Origin: Bacilli bacterium
GTDB lineage: Bacteria > Bacillota_I > Bacilli_A > RF39 > UBA660
Assembly: GCA_900751815.1 (NCBI GenBank)
Contig: CAADST010000088.1
Location: 1-7,642, forward strand
Direction: 5' to 3'
DNA length: 7,642 bases
The notes under the pieces were generated by a model. That model was not told the origin of the DNA. It did not search any database and saw nothing but the letters and a program-made list of their open reading frames with translations. Made by a program: the position numbers and the translations under genes. Positions 1 through 6,493 of this stretch are shown here, piece by piece. How positions within the stretch are numbered: the stretch's first letter is position 1; every line of letters starts with the position of its first letter.

Positions 1-764
1 AATATGTTCCAAAGAATTTTGATACTTATTATGAACCGTTTATTGGAGGAGGCGCACTATTATTTGAATTATCTCCAAGAAAAGCTGTAATTAATGATTC
101 CAATAAAGAACTTATGAATGTGTATGAATGCATTAAAGATGAAAAAAAGTTTGAAGCAATGTGTCGAGAATTAAATCGTCATGAGGCACAGCATTCAGAA
201 GAGTATTACTATGAAATTAGAAATTTAGATAGAGACAAAAATAAATTTAATAAAGTAGTTGATTATAAAAGAGCAGCGCGTACAATTTATTTAAATAAGG
301 CTTGTTTTAATGGTTTATATAGGGTTAATAGCAAAAACGAATTTAATGTACCATTTGGGAAAAAAAATAAAGTTAATATTTATGAAGGACAAAATTTAGG
401 TATTATATGTGGATATTTGAATTATAATGATGTTAAAATTATGTCTGTTGATTTTGAAGAAGCAGTAAAAGATGCTAAAAAAGGAGATTTTATTTATTTT
501 GATCCACCATATGATTCTGATACATCAACATTTAATAGTTATACGGAAAATGGTTTTGGAAAAATGGAACAAAGAAGACTTGCAAAAGTATTTAAAAAAT
601 TGTCTGATAGGGGATGCTATGTAATGTTGTCTAATCATAATACAACTTTGATAAATGAGCTTTATAAAGAATTTAACATTCATGTAATTGAAGCTAAGAG
701 AAATATTAGTGCTGATGGGAAAAAAAGAGGTAAAGTAGAAGAGGTTATTATTACTAATTATTAA
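1..764 (+). CDS. dpnM: DpnM-like D12-class adenine-N6 DNA methyltransferase, 5' end missing
   Basis: Methylates adenine in a short DNA site, GATC by analogy with DpnM/Dam, protecting the host from the paired endonuclease. The frame is open from base 3 to the TAA at 762-764, giving 253 visible residues. The first Met (114) is internal, because conserved sequence lies before it. The AdoMet motif EPFIGGGALLFEL is at visible residues 11-23, the alpha-class signature LNKACFNGLYRVNSKNEFN is at about 97-115, and the catalytic DPPY is at 167-170. Motif I before DPPY is the alpha/D12 order. DpnM is about 284 residues, so roughly 30 residues, including the usual N-terminal KWxGGK-type motif, lie left of the window. 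GATC specificity is inferred from the family and from the DpnII-type endonuclease downstream. An orphan Dam is less likely given dpnA and dpnB. The codons for D-P of DPPY themselves contain a GATC (501-504). Confidence 0.88.
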   Translation, partial: YVPKNFDTYYEPFIGGGALLFELSPRKAVINDSNKELMNVYECIKDEKKFEAMCRELNRHEAQHSEEYYYEIRNLDRDKNKFNKVVDYKRAARTIYLNKACFNGLYRVNSKNEFNVPFGKKNKVNIYEGQNLGIICGYLNYNDVKIMSVDFEEAVKDAKKGDFIYFDPPYDSDTSTFNSYTENGFGKMEQRRLAKVFKKLSDRGCYVMLSNHNTTLINELYKEFNIHVIEAKRNISADGKKRGKVEEVIITNY

Positions 765-790
765 AAAAATAATTTTTTCTAAGTTTGGTG

Positions 791-819
791 TTTATATATT
801 GTTAATTTTATTGTATAAT
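791..819 (+). promoter_or_regulatory. Candidate sigma-A-type promoter for the dpnA-to-dpnB operon
   Basis: A perfect TATAAT -10 box lies at 814-819. Seventeen bases upstream is a weak -35 candidate, TTTATA (791-796, 4 of 6 matches to TTGACA). The dpnA start follows 23 bases after the -10, with AAGGAG at 828-833. This is in the only real intergenic gap of the forward cluster. In such AT-rich DNA a TATAAT can occur by chance, so the call is moderate. No competence-type cin box (TACGAATA) is present, unlike the competence control known for pneumococcal dpnA. Confidence 0.5.
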
Positions 820-842
820 ATATTCTTAAGGAGAAGGTTTGT

Positions 843-1619
843 ATGAGTATAAAATATTATTATGAAAATGAAGACTTCAAACTTATAAACGGGGATTCAT
901 TGAAAATACTTAAAGGCGTAGAACCGAAAAGTATTGATATGATTTTTGCTGACCCTCCTTACTTTTTGTCGGATGATGGTATATCTTGCAGCGGTGGAAA
1001 AATGGTATCTGTAAATAAGGGGGAGTGGGATAAATCGATTAGTGTTGAAGAAAAACATAAATTTAATAGAAAGTGGATTAGATTATGTTATCAAGTGTTA
1101 AAAGATAATGGAACTATTTGGATTAGTGGAACAATGCATAATATTTATTCTATAGGAATGGCATTAGAACAAGAAGGATTTAAAATAATAAATAACATTA
1201 CTTGGAAGAAATTAAATCCTCCTCCAAATATTAGCTGTAGATATTTTGTTCATTCTACTGAAACGATTCTTTGGGCAAAAAAAGATATAAAAAATGCAAA
1301 ACACAAATTTAATTATTCTTTAATGAGAGAATTGAATGGTGGTAAGCAAATGCAAGATGTTTGGAAGTCATCTTTAACAAAACCAAGTGAAAAGAAATGT
1401 GGTAAACATCCAACTCAAAAACCCATGGAAATATTAGAAAAAATTATACTTTCATCTACAGATGAAAGGGATTTAATTTTAGACCCATTTAATGGAAGTG
1501 GTACAACTGGGATAGTTGCAAATAAATTAAATAGAAAGTATATAGGAATTGATTTAGAAAAAAAATATTTAGATATTACAATAAAAAGATTGATTAAATT
1601 AAAGGAGGAGATTGTATGA
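843..1619 (+). CDS. dpnA: DpnA-like beta-class DNA methyltransferase
   Basis: A 258-residue AdoMet-dependent amino-methyltransferase of the N6_N4_Mtase family. DPPY is at residues 37-40 and the AdoMet motif DPFNGSGTTG at 214-223, followed by GIDLEKKYL (235-243). Catalytic motif before the AdoMet motif is the beta-class order, so this is not a duplicate of the preceding alpha-class enzyme. KHPTQKP at 189-195 is typical of the family. The length and the position after a dpnM-like gene match DpnA (about 268 residues), the second methylase of DpnII systems, which also methylates GATC in single-stranded DNA and protects incoming transforming plasmids. The start is supported by AAGGAG (828-833), nine bases before ATG. 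Its stop overlaps the next start as ATGA, so translation is probably coupled. Another beta-class specificity (GANTC, for example) cannot be excluded from sequence, but the dpnM and dpnB neighbours favour GATC. Confidence 0.85.
   Translation: MSIKYYYENEDFKLINGDSLKILKGVEPKSIDMIFADPPYFLSDDGISCSGGKMVSVNKGEWDKSISVEEKHKFNRKWIRLCYQVLKDNGTIWISGTMHNIYSIGMALEQEGFKIINNITWKKLNPPPNISCRYFVHSTETILWAKKDIKNAKHKFNYSLMRELNGGKQMQDVWKSSLTKPSEKKCGKHPTQKPMEILEKIILSSTDERDLILDPFNGSGTTGIVANKLNRKYIGIDLEKKYLDITIKRLIKLKEEIV
1604..1608 (+). promoter_or_regulatory. Strong ribosome binding site for the first ParB-like gene
   Basis: GGAGG inside the purine run AAAGGAGGAG (1601-1610), seven bases before the ATG at 1616, and inside the last codons of dpnA. 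It is one of the best Shine-Dalgarno matches in the cluster. It suggests that the embedded module is translated well even though its start overlaps the dpnA stop. Confidence 0.75.
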
Positions 1620-2620
1620 AAGGTAAATATTTAGAATTATCAATCGAAAAAATATCATTGGATATGGATAATCCAAGAATTTCAAAAATGCTTGAAACAT
1701 ATGATAAGAATACTATTGGTAGTGAAGCAATAGCAATAGCATTAGGTAGTGGGGGTGAAGATCCTTCTAGTGGACAAACAACTTATTCTAGTCTTTATAA
1801 TTCTATTAAGACAAATAAAGGAATTATTCATCCAATTATAGTTAATCATCAAAAAGATGGGAAATATGTTGTTATTGAGGGTAACACAAGAGTCCAAATA
1901 TACAAAGAGTTTAAAGAGAATCATGTTGATGGGAATTGGGATACTATTCCTGCAATTGTTTATGAAAACTTAAGTGATTCGGAAATACACGCAATAAGGT
2001 TACAATCGCATTTGGTTGGTCCAAGAGAATGGGATCCCTATTCAAAAGCAAAATATTTAAATTATCTTAGTAATGAAGAAAATTTGCCAATGAATATTGT
2101 AATTGAATATTGTGGTGGAAAAAAGTCAGAAGTGATAAAACTAATAAATGCTTATCAAGATATGGAGAAATATTATAGACCACAATTATCAGCTGATGAT
2201 GAATTTGATCAAAGAGAGTTTTCAAAATTTTTAGAATTACAGAATTCAAATATTAAGGAAATGATAGTAAAAAAGTTTTCACTTGAAGACTTTGCCAAAT
2301 GGGTTATTAATGGGAATGTTGATTCTGCAATAAATGTTCGTAAATTACCTGCAATATTAAAAAATGATGAAGCTACTAAAATTCTTTTAAAAAGCACTAT
2401 TAAAGATGCTTATGAAAAAGTGATTATGGATAAACCAGAGTATAAAAATTTAGGAAATGTTTCTGTTGAACAGTTATGTGTGGAATTAACGAATAGGTTA
2501 AATAATATGCCATTACAAGAATATAAAAGTATAAAAAATGAAGAGAATGAGATTAAATCTTATATTACTGATTTAAAAGAAAATTTAGATTGGTTTGTAA
2601 GTGATTTGAATGGAGAATAA
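1616..2620 (+). CDS. ParB/Srx-domain (ParB N-terminal-like) protein 1
   Basis: A 334-residue protein with an N-terminal ParB/sulfiredoxin-like domain. The visible features are DNPR (18-21), a linker of about 40 residues rich in Gly and Ser, IIHPIIV (70-76) and VIEGNTRVQIY (87-96). The last corresponds to ParB box II, usually GxRRxxA, the nucleotide-contacting motif in ParB CTPases. HLVGPREWDPYSKA (132-145) follows, then a helical region with a likely DNA-binding helix-turn-helix at about 155-185. The C-terminal half (about 195-334) is helical and of unknown function. In known ParB families the domain binds CTP, or more rarely acts as a nuclease; the biochemical role here is unknown. No ParA or parS is present, so plasmid partition is unlikely. 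It is paralogous to the protein at 4504-5526 along most of its length. It overlaps dpnA by 4 nt and the nuclease gene by 1 nt, so it is probably co-expressed with both. Confidence 0.8.
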   Translation: MKGKYLELSIEKISLDMDNPRISKMLETYDKNTIGSEAIAIALGSGGEDPSSGQTTYSSLYNSIKTNKGIIHPIIVNHQKDGKYVVIEGNTRVQIYKEFKENHVDGNWDTIPAIVYENLSDSEIHAIRLQSHLVGPREWDPYSKAKYLNYLSNEENLPMNIVIEYCGGKKSEVIKLINAYQDMEKYYRPQLSADDEFDQREFSKFLELQNSNIKEMIVKKFSLEDFAKWVINGNVDSAINVRKLPAILKNDEATKILLKSTIKDAYEKVIMDKPEYKNLGNVSVEQLCVELTNRLNNMPLQEYKSIKNEENEIKSYITDLKENLDWFVSDLNGE

Positions 2621-3051
2621 TGGAATCGAAAGCACATCATTTATTGGTGAAAATTATTATAGATTATGCTTTGAATTCCTTGGGGGTTAAATACAATCTA
2701 ATTGAGTCAGATATATTTGAAGTGACAGGTAATATTACAAGAATGAAAGAAGGATATATTCCAGATTTCTATTATGATTATGATAATTTAACTATTATAG
2801 GAGAAGCTAAGAGAGAGTCGGATTTAGATAGGGAGCATAGCTTGAAACAATATAAATCTTATATTTCGCATTTAAAATATAAAGCTAGTAATGGTCATAA
2901 ATGTGTTATGATAATTGCTACATCTTGGGTGGCATCAATTTCTGCTTATAAAATTTTCAAAAAGCTACTTGCTGATGAAAATAATATAAAACTTATAGTT
3001 TTAAATGAACTTGGGGTGTATAAAGAATATGAAAAAAATAATTTTAAATAA
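2620..3051 (+). CDS. Small PD-(D/E)xK nuclease-like protein
   Basis: A compact 143-residue protein with a recognisable PD-(D/E)xK core. An N-terminal helix carries two His (6-7). P48-D49 ends a strand, and E62-A-K64 lies at the end of the next strand (TIIGEAK), giving D-x12-E-x-K. The helix with Q77-Y78 and the following hydrophobic strand (CVMIIATSW, 95-103) complete the usual alpha-beta-beta-beta-alpha-beta arrangement. This predicts a metal-dependent DNA endonuclease, perhaps structure-specific or lacking specificity of its own. There is no separate DNA-recognition domain, so targeting probably comes from partners. Its ATG shares one base with the preceding stop (TAATG), with GGAG only four bases upstream, a sign of coupled translation. 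Its 3' end overlaps the helicase frame by 23 bases, suggesting a nuclease-helicase pair. The exact family (VRR-NUC-like, Hjc-like or a restriction-type relative) was not settled by eye. Confidence 0.72.
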   Translation: MESKAHHLLVKIIIDYALNSLGVKYNLIESDIFEVTGNITRMKEGYIPDFYYDYDNLTIIGEAKRESDLDREHSLKQYKSYISHLKYKASNGHKCVMIIATSWVASISAYKIFKKLLADENNIKLIVLNELGVYKEYEKNNFK

Positions 3052-4501
3052 AGAACCTAGTTACGAATCTAAATTAAATTCATTTAAATATCAAGAAGAA
3101 GCAGTTGATTTTGTGAAAGATTTGGATTATGCTGCAATATTTCATGAACAAGGTTTAGGTAAAACGAAAATTGCATTAGATATTGCTTTATATTGGATAT
3201 CAAAGCGTGATATAGATACAGTCTTAATAGTAACTAAAAAGGGATTAATTAAAAATTGGGAAGAAGAGACAAAAATGCATTCTTATTTACACCCAAAAGT
3301 GCTTACAAATAATAGAAATAGTAATTATTATGTATTTAATAGCCCTGCTAGATTAATAATAACAAATTTCGAAACGGTTTCATTAGAAAAAAACAGACTC
3401 AAATTATTTGCAAAAGCAAGAAATATTGGAATTATAATTGATGAATCTGCAAAGTTAAAAAATCCTAAATCGAAATTATCGGAAGATTTTTTCGAATTGT
3501 CACAATTTTTTAAATATAAGATTATAATGTCTGGAACGCCGGTGGCTAATAGACCATATGATATTTGGGCTCAAATATATTTTTTAGACAATGGAATTAG
3601 TTTGGGAAATAACTTTGATGATTTTAAGAAGAAAGCTGATTTGACTAATAAATTATCTTCTGATGATGAAAAAAAGATTGAATTTGAAAATTTTATTTCA
3701 GAAATATTTGGAAAAATCAGTAAATTTGCTATTAGAGAAACTAAAAGTAGTGCAAAATTATCATTACCGGGGAAAAAATATATAGATTGTTGGACTATAT
3801 TTAATCCTAAGCAAAAAGAAATGTATGATGAACTTAAATCTCAATTAGTTGTTGAAATAAAAAGAGATGGAAAAAATTTGATTGATGATGCATCACCAAT
3901 TTTGAAAAGGATAATGAGATTAGTTCAAATAACTTCAAATCCCAAAATGTTAAACAGCAGTATAAATTTTATGTCATCTAAAGAAAGAGAATTAGATTCA
4001 TTATTAAAAGAAATTATTGGACGCGATGAAAAAGTAATAGTATGGACAATTTATAAGTTTAATGTAGATTATTTTTGTAATAAATATTCAAATTATAATG
4101 CAGTGAAAATAGATGGTAGTATGAGTATTGAAGAACGAAACTCGTCAATTAATAAATTTAAATATGGCGATGCTAAAGTGTTAATAGCAACTCCGCAATC
4201 AGCTAAAGAAGGTTTAACATTAACTGTGGCTAATAATGCAATATTTTATGACAGAAGTTTTAGTTTAGATGACTATTTACAAGCTCAAGATAGAATACAC
4301 AGAATTTCTCAGACAAAAGATTGTAATATTTACAATATTATGATAAGAGGAAGTATTGATGAGTGGATAAATAAGTTATTATTAAGTAAAGAGAAAGCAG
4401 CATCTTTGGTGCAAAATGATATTACATTAAGTGAATATGAAAGTGTTGCAGATTATTCGTATGATAAATTAATTAAAAAAATATTAGATATGGAGGAATG
4501 A
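3029..4501 (+). CDS. Minimal SNF2-family (SF2) DEAD/DEAH-type helicase/translocase
   Basis: A 490-residue ATPase with all the core SNF2 motifs, numbered from Met at 3029. These are FKYQ Q-like motif (19-22), Walker A HEQGLGKT (39-46), IVTKKGLIKNWEEE motif Ia (67-80), IIDESAKLKNPKSK motif II (136-149; DESA replaces DEAH, normal in SNF2), SGTPVANRP motif III (168-176), AKEGLTLT motif V (392-399) and QAQDRIHRISQ motif VI (418-428). Such proteins use ATP to translocate on double-stranded DNA or remodel protein-DNA complexes, usually without strand separation. The protein is almost only the two RecA lobes, so specificity must come from partners. An upstream in-frame ATG at 3005 would add eight residues. 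I prefer 3029 because 3005 has no ribosome site, while GGGG (3013-3016) precedes 3029, though this is weak. It overlaps the nuclease gene by 23 bases. Similar small SNF2 proteins occur in phage replication regions and in defence systems such as DISARM. Confidence 0.88.
   Translation: MKKIILNKEPSYESKLNSFKYQEEAVDFVKDLDYAAIFHEQGLGKTKIALDIALYWISKRDIDTVLIVTKKGLIKNWEEETKMHSYLHPKVLTNNRNSNYYVFNSPARLIITNFETVSLEKNRLKLFAKARNIGIIIDESAKLKNPKSKLSEDFFELSQFFKYKIIMSGTPVANRPYDIWAQIYFLDNGISLGNNFDDFKKKADLTNKLSSDDEKKIEFENFISEIFGKISKFAIRETKSSAKLSLPGKKYIDCWTIFNPKQKEMYDELKSQLVVEIKRDGKNLIDDASPILKRIMRLVQITSNPKMLNSSINFMSSKERELDSLLKEIIGRDEKVIVWTIYKFNVDYFCNKYSNYNAVKIDGSMSIEERNSSINKFKYGDAKVLIATPQSAKEGLTLTVANNAIFYDRSFSLDDYLQAQDRIHRISQTKDCNIYNIMIRGSIDEWINKLLLSKEKAASLVQNDITLSEYESVADYSYDKLIKKILDMEE
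4492..4496 (+). promoter_or_regulatory. Ribosome binding site that sets the start of the second ParB-like gene
   Basis: GGAGG lies at the very end of the helicase gene. The ATG at 4498 is one base after it, too close for initiation. The in-frame ATG at 4504 is seven bases after it, the optimal distance. The start at 4504 is therefore preferred. Confidence 0.75.
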
Positions 4502-4503
4502 TT

Positions 4504-5526
4504 ATGGATAGTAAATTAGATAGTAAAGATTTTATTATAATAGGTAAGGAGAAATATCCTGTAAAAATAATGGAAGTAGACCAAAATAAACTTTTATTTT
4601 GGAAAGATAACCCTAGAGTGTATTCTGCACTAAATGTTGGAAGTGTAGACCCAACCCAAGAAGAAATTGAAAATACAATGTGTAATCAAGATCATGTTAA
4701 AGTTTTAAAAGAATCAATTAAATCAAATGGTGGATTAATTGATCCTGTTATAGTTAGAGAAGGAGATAATGTTGTTTTAGAGGGAAATAGTCGATTAGCA
4801 GCTTATAGATTGTTATATAAGCAAGACCCTATAAAATGGGCTAAAATAAAAGTAAAATTTTTGCCTGAAGATATACCAGAATCCGCAATTTTCACTTTGA
4901 TTGGACAGTATCATATTATAGGTCGTAAAGATTGGACTCCATATGAACAAGCCGGTTATTTATATAGGATGATTAATAAAACTAAAAAAACTCCAGAGGC
5001 ATTAGCAAATGAATTAGGAATTAGATTGTCCGAAGTGAAAAAAAATCTTTCCATATATGAGTATATGTTATCTAAAAATGATGATAATCCTAATAAGTGG
5101 AGTTACTATGAGGAATTAAAAAAAAATCAAGGTATAAAAAAAGCATTTTTAGAAGTTCCAAATTTAGAAGATAAAATTGTGGAGGCAATAAAAGACGATA
5201 AAATAAATATGGCTCTTGATATAAGAAAATTAGGAGATATTAGTAAAGTTAATGATAAGCTATCTAAAAAAATTTTAAGGGAGATTGCATCTGGTGAAGA
5301 AGATATTTATAGCGGATATGATATAGTTTCCAGCACTGGAAAGATGGATAATAATTATCAATTTATATCAAATTTTAGAAAAAAAATATGTGATGAAAAT
5401 TTTTCAATAAAATTGTTAAAAGATGAAAATCTAGGAGATATTGAATTTGAATTAAAAAAAATTGCTAGAACGATAAATGTGTTATTGAAAAAAATAGAGG
5501 ACCATAACAATGAAAAGAAATTTTAA
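4504..5526 (+). CDS. ParB/Srx-domain protein 2, paralogue of protein 1
   Basis: A 340-residue protein, numbered from Met at 4504 (see the GGAGG at 4492-4496). DNPR is at 35-38, LIDPVIV at 78-84, and VLEGNSRLAAYRLL (91-104) is ParB box II with Gly, Arg and Ala kept but the first Arg replaced by Ser. HIIGRKDWTPYEQAGYL (137-153) is followed by a probable helix-turn-helix at about 163-188 (TPEALANELGIRLSEVKKN). The C-terminal half is helical and ends in a charged tail. It shares with the first ParB-like protein DNPR, EGN(S/T)R, the H-x-x-G-x-x-x-W-x-P-Y block and an RKL segment near 241-243, but is clearly diverged, so the duplication is old. The two may form a heteromeric clamp or recognise different partners; this is inference. 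It begins 2 nt after the helicase stop and overlaps dpnB by 17 nt, so it is tied to both by translation. Confidence 0.8.
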   Translation: MDSKLDSKDFIIIGKEKYPVKIMEVDQNKLLFWKDNPRVYSALNVGSVDPTQEEIENTMCNQDHVKVLKESIKSNGGLIDPVIVREGDNVVLEGNSRLAAYRLLYKQDPIKWAKIKVKFLPEDIPESAIFTLIGQYHIIGRKDWTPYEQAGYLYRMINKTKKTPEALANELGIRLSEVKKNLSIYEYMLSKNDDNPNKWSYYEELKKNQGIKKAFLEVPNLEDKIVEAIKDDKINMALDIRKLGDISKVNDKLSKKILREIASGEEDIYSGYDIVSSTGKMDNNYQFISNFRKKICDENFSIKLLKDENLGDIEFELKKIARTINVLLKKIEDHNNEKKF

Positions 5527-6376
5527 CGATTGGTTAAGTAAGTTTAAAACTAGTATATCTAATTACAGTTACTATATCGATTTTGAAAAAATATATAAAA
5601 ATGTTGATAAAGTAAAACTTGAACTTAATATTTTGAACTCACTGATAGGTAGTAAAAATATTGAAGAAGAATTTCAGAATATTATTATTAAATATCCGGA
5701 AACTTTAGAATGCATTCCATTATTATTGGCGGTTCGTTCGAGAGAGATTTTTGTTAAAGATGAAATTGATGAATATTTGTTCAAATTTGATAAAATGGTG
5801 TATTCTATGAAAGACTATATTAAATTTATGCGGGAGAGCGGGTTGTTTGATTTATTACAAAATCATATTATAAATAATTTATATGATTATGTATTAGGAA
5901 TTGAAGTAGGGCTTGATTCTAATGGAAGAAAGAATCGTGGCGGACATTTAATGGAAAACTTAGTTGAGTCCTATATAATTAAAGCTGGCTTTAAAAAAAA
6001 TATTGATTATTTCAAAGAAATGAATTTAAAAGATATAGAAAATAAATGGGGATTAGATTTAAGTTTGATGTCTGGGAATAATGTTTCTACTAAACGATTT
6101 GATTTTGTAATTAAAACTGATACTCAAGTTTATTTGATAGAGACAAATTTTTATTCTAGTGGTGGTTCTAAATTAAATGAAACAGCAAGAAGTTATAAAA
6201 TGTTGGCTCAAGAATCAAAAAAAATAAATGGTATTACATTTATTTGGTTTACGGATGGAATCGGTTGGAATAGTGCTAGAAAAAATTTAGAAGAAACATT
6301 TAATGAATTAGATACCTTGTATAATATAGATGATTTAGAACAAGGCGTTTTAGAGAAATTGCAAAATCCCAAATGA
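5510..6376 (+). CDS. dpnB: DpnII/MboI-family type II restriction endonuclease
   Basis: A 288-residue protein, about the size of the DpnII endonuclease. Conserved-looking blocks are KNRGGHLMENLVESY (141-155), KRFDFVIKTD (195-204), YLIETNFYSSGGSKLNE (208-224), the ARSYKMLAQE block (226-235) and FIWFTDGIGW (244-253). I recognise these as the DpnII family, whose members cut GATC when it is unmethylated. D198 and E211 are the likely metal ligands of a PD-(D/E)xK-like core. The position of the usual Lys is N213, and K221 is a possible stand-in. The N-terminal 130 residues are helical and probably contribute to DNA binding or dimerisation. The ATG at 5510 is nine bases after GAGG (5497-5500) and overlaps the ParB-like gene by 17 nt. 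Being last in the transcript, after the methylase genes, fits the need for protection before cutting. dpnM and dpnA are its cognate modification enzymes. Confidence 0.85.
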   Translation: MKRNFNDWLSKFKTSISNYSYYIDFEKIYKNVDKVKLELNILNSLIGSKNIEEEFQNIIIKYPETLECIPLLLAVRSREIFVKDEIDEYLFKFDKMVYSMKDYIKFMRESGLFDLLQNHIINNLYDYVLGIEVGLDSNGRKNRGGHLMENLVESYIIKAGFKKNIDYFKEMNLKDIENKWGLDLSLMSGNNVSTKRFDFVIKTDTQVYLIETNFYSSGGSKLNETARSYKMLAQESKKINGITFIWFTDGIGWNSARKNLEETFNELDTLYNIDDLEQGVLEKLQNPK

Positions 6377-6457
6377 TTTTTGCAAATGTTTATATGTAAT
6401 GTATCTATCTTTTTTATTTATTTAAATTTTATAAATTTTTTGCTTTTAAGTTATGAT

Positions 6458-6487
6458 AAATACACCTCCTTTTGGAAGTGTATTTTT
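6458..6487. terminator. Hairpin terminator between convergent operons
   Basis: The arms AAATACACCTCC (6458-6469) and GGAAGTGTATTT (6474-6485) enclose a TTTT loop. Read as plus-strand RNA there is one C-A mismatch in 12 pairs. Read as minus-strand RNA that position becomes a G-U wobble, so all 12 pair. The plus strand has a run of five T at 6483-6487. The minus-strand T run is shorter. It lies 81 bases after the dpnB stop and 6 bases after the hsdS stop (TAG at 6494-6496), so it probably ends both transcripts. The remaining intergenic bases (6377-6457) show nothing else that I can support. Confidence 0.72.
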
Positions 6488-6493
6488 ACTTAG

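Noticed and set aside
763..778. A-run followed by T-run after dpnM as a terminator
   Set aside because: It could pair only through A-T pairs and has no GC stem, so it is a poor intrinsic terminator in such AT-rich DNA.
1742..2397. Antisense open frames of about 60 codons within the first ParB-like gene
   Set aside because: They lie wholly inside a well-supported coding region and lack ribosome sites and recognisable domains.
3005..3028. Eight-residue N-terminal extension of the helicase from the ATG at 3005
   Set aside because: No ribosome site precedes it and the added residues are not part of any motif. It remains possible because the site for 3029 is also weak.
4498..4503. Upstream ATG for the second ParB-like gene, overlapping the helicase stop as ATGA
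   Set aside because: It is only one base from the GGAGG at 4492-4496. The next in-frame ATG at 4504 is at the ideal seven-base distance.
1616..5526. Plasmid partition locus, suggested by the ParB-like proteins
   Set aside because: No ParA ATPase, no parS-like repeats and no replication gene are present, and the genes are coupled to RM genes instead.
6359..6385. Inverted repeat TTGCAAAA / TTTTGCAA around the dpnB stop codon
   Set aside because: It has an 11-base loop, only two GC pairs and no T run after it. The hairpin at 6458-6487 is much better.
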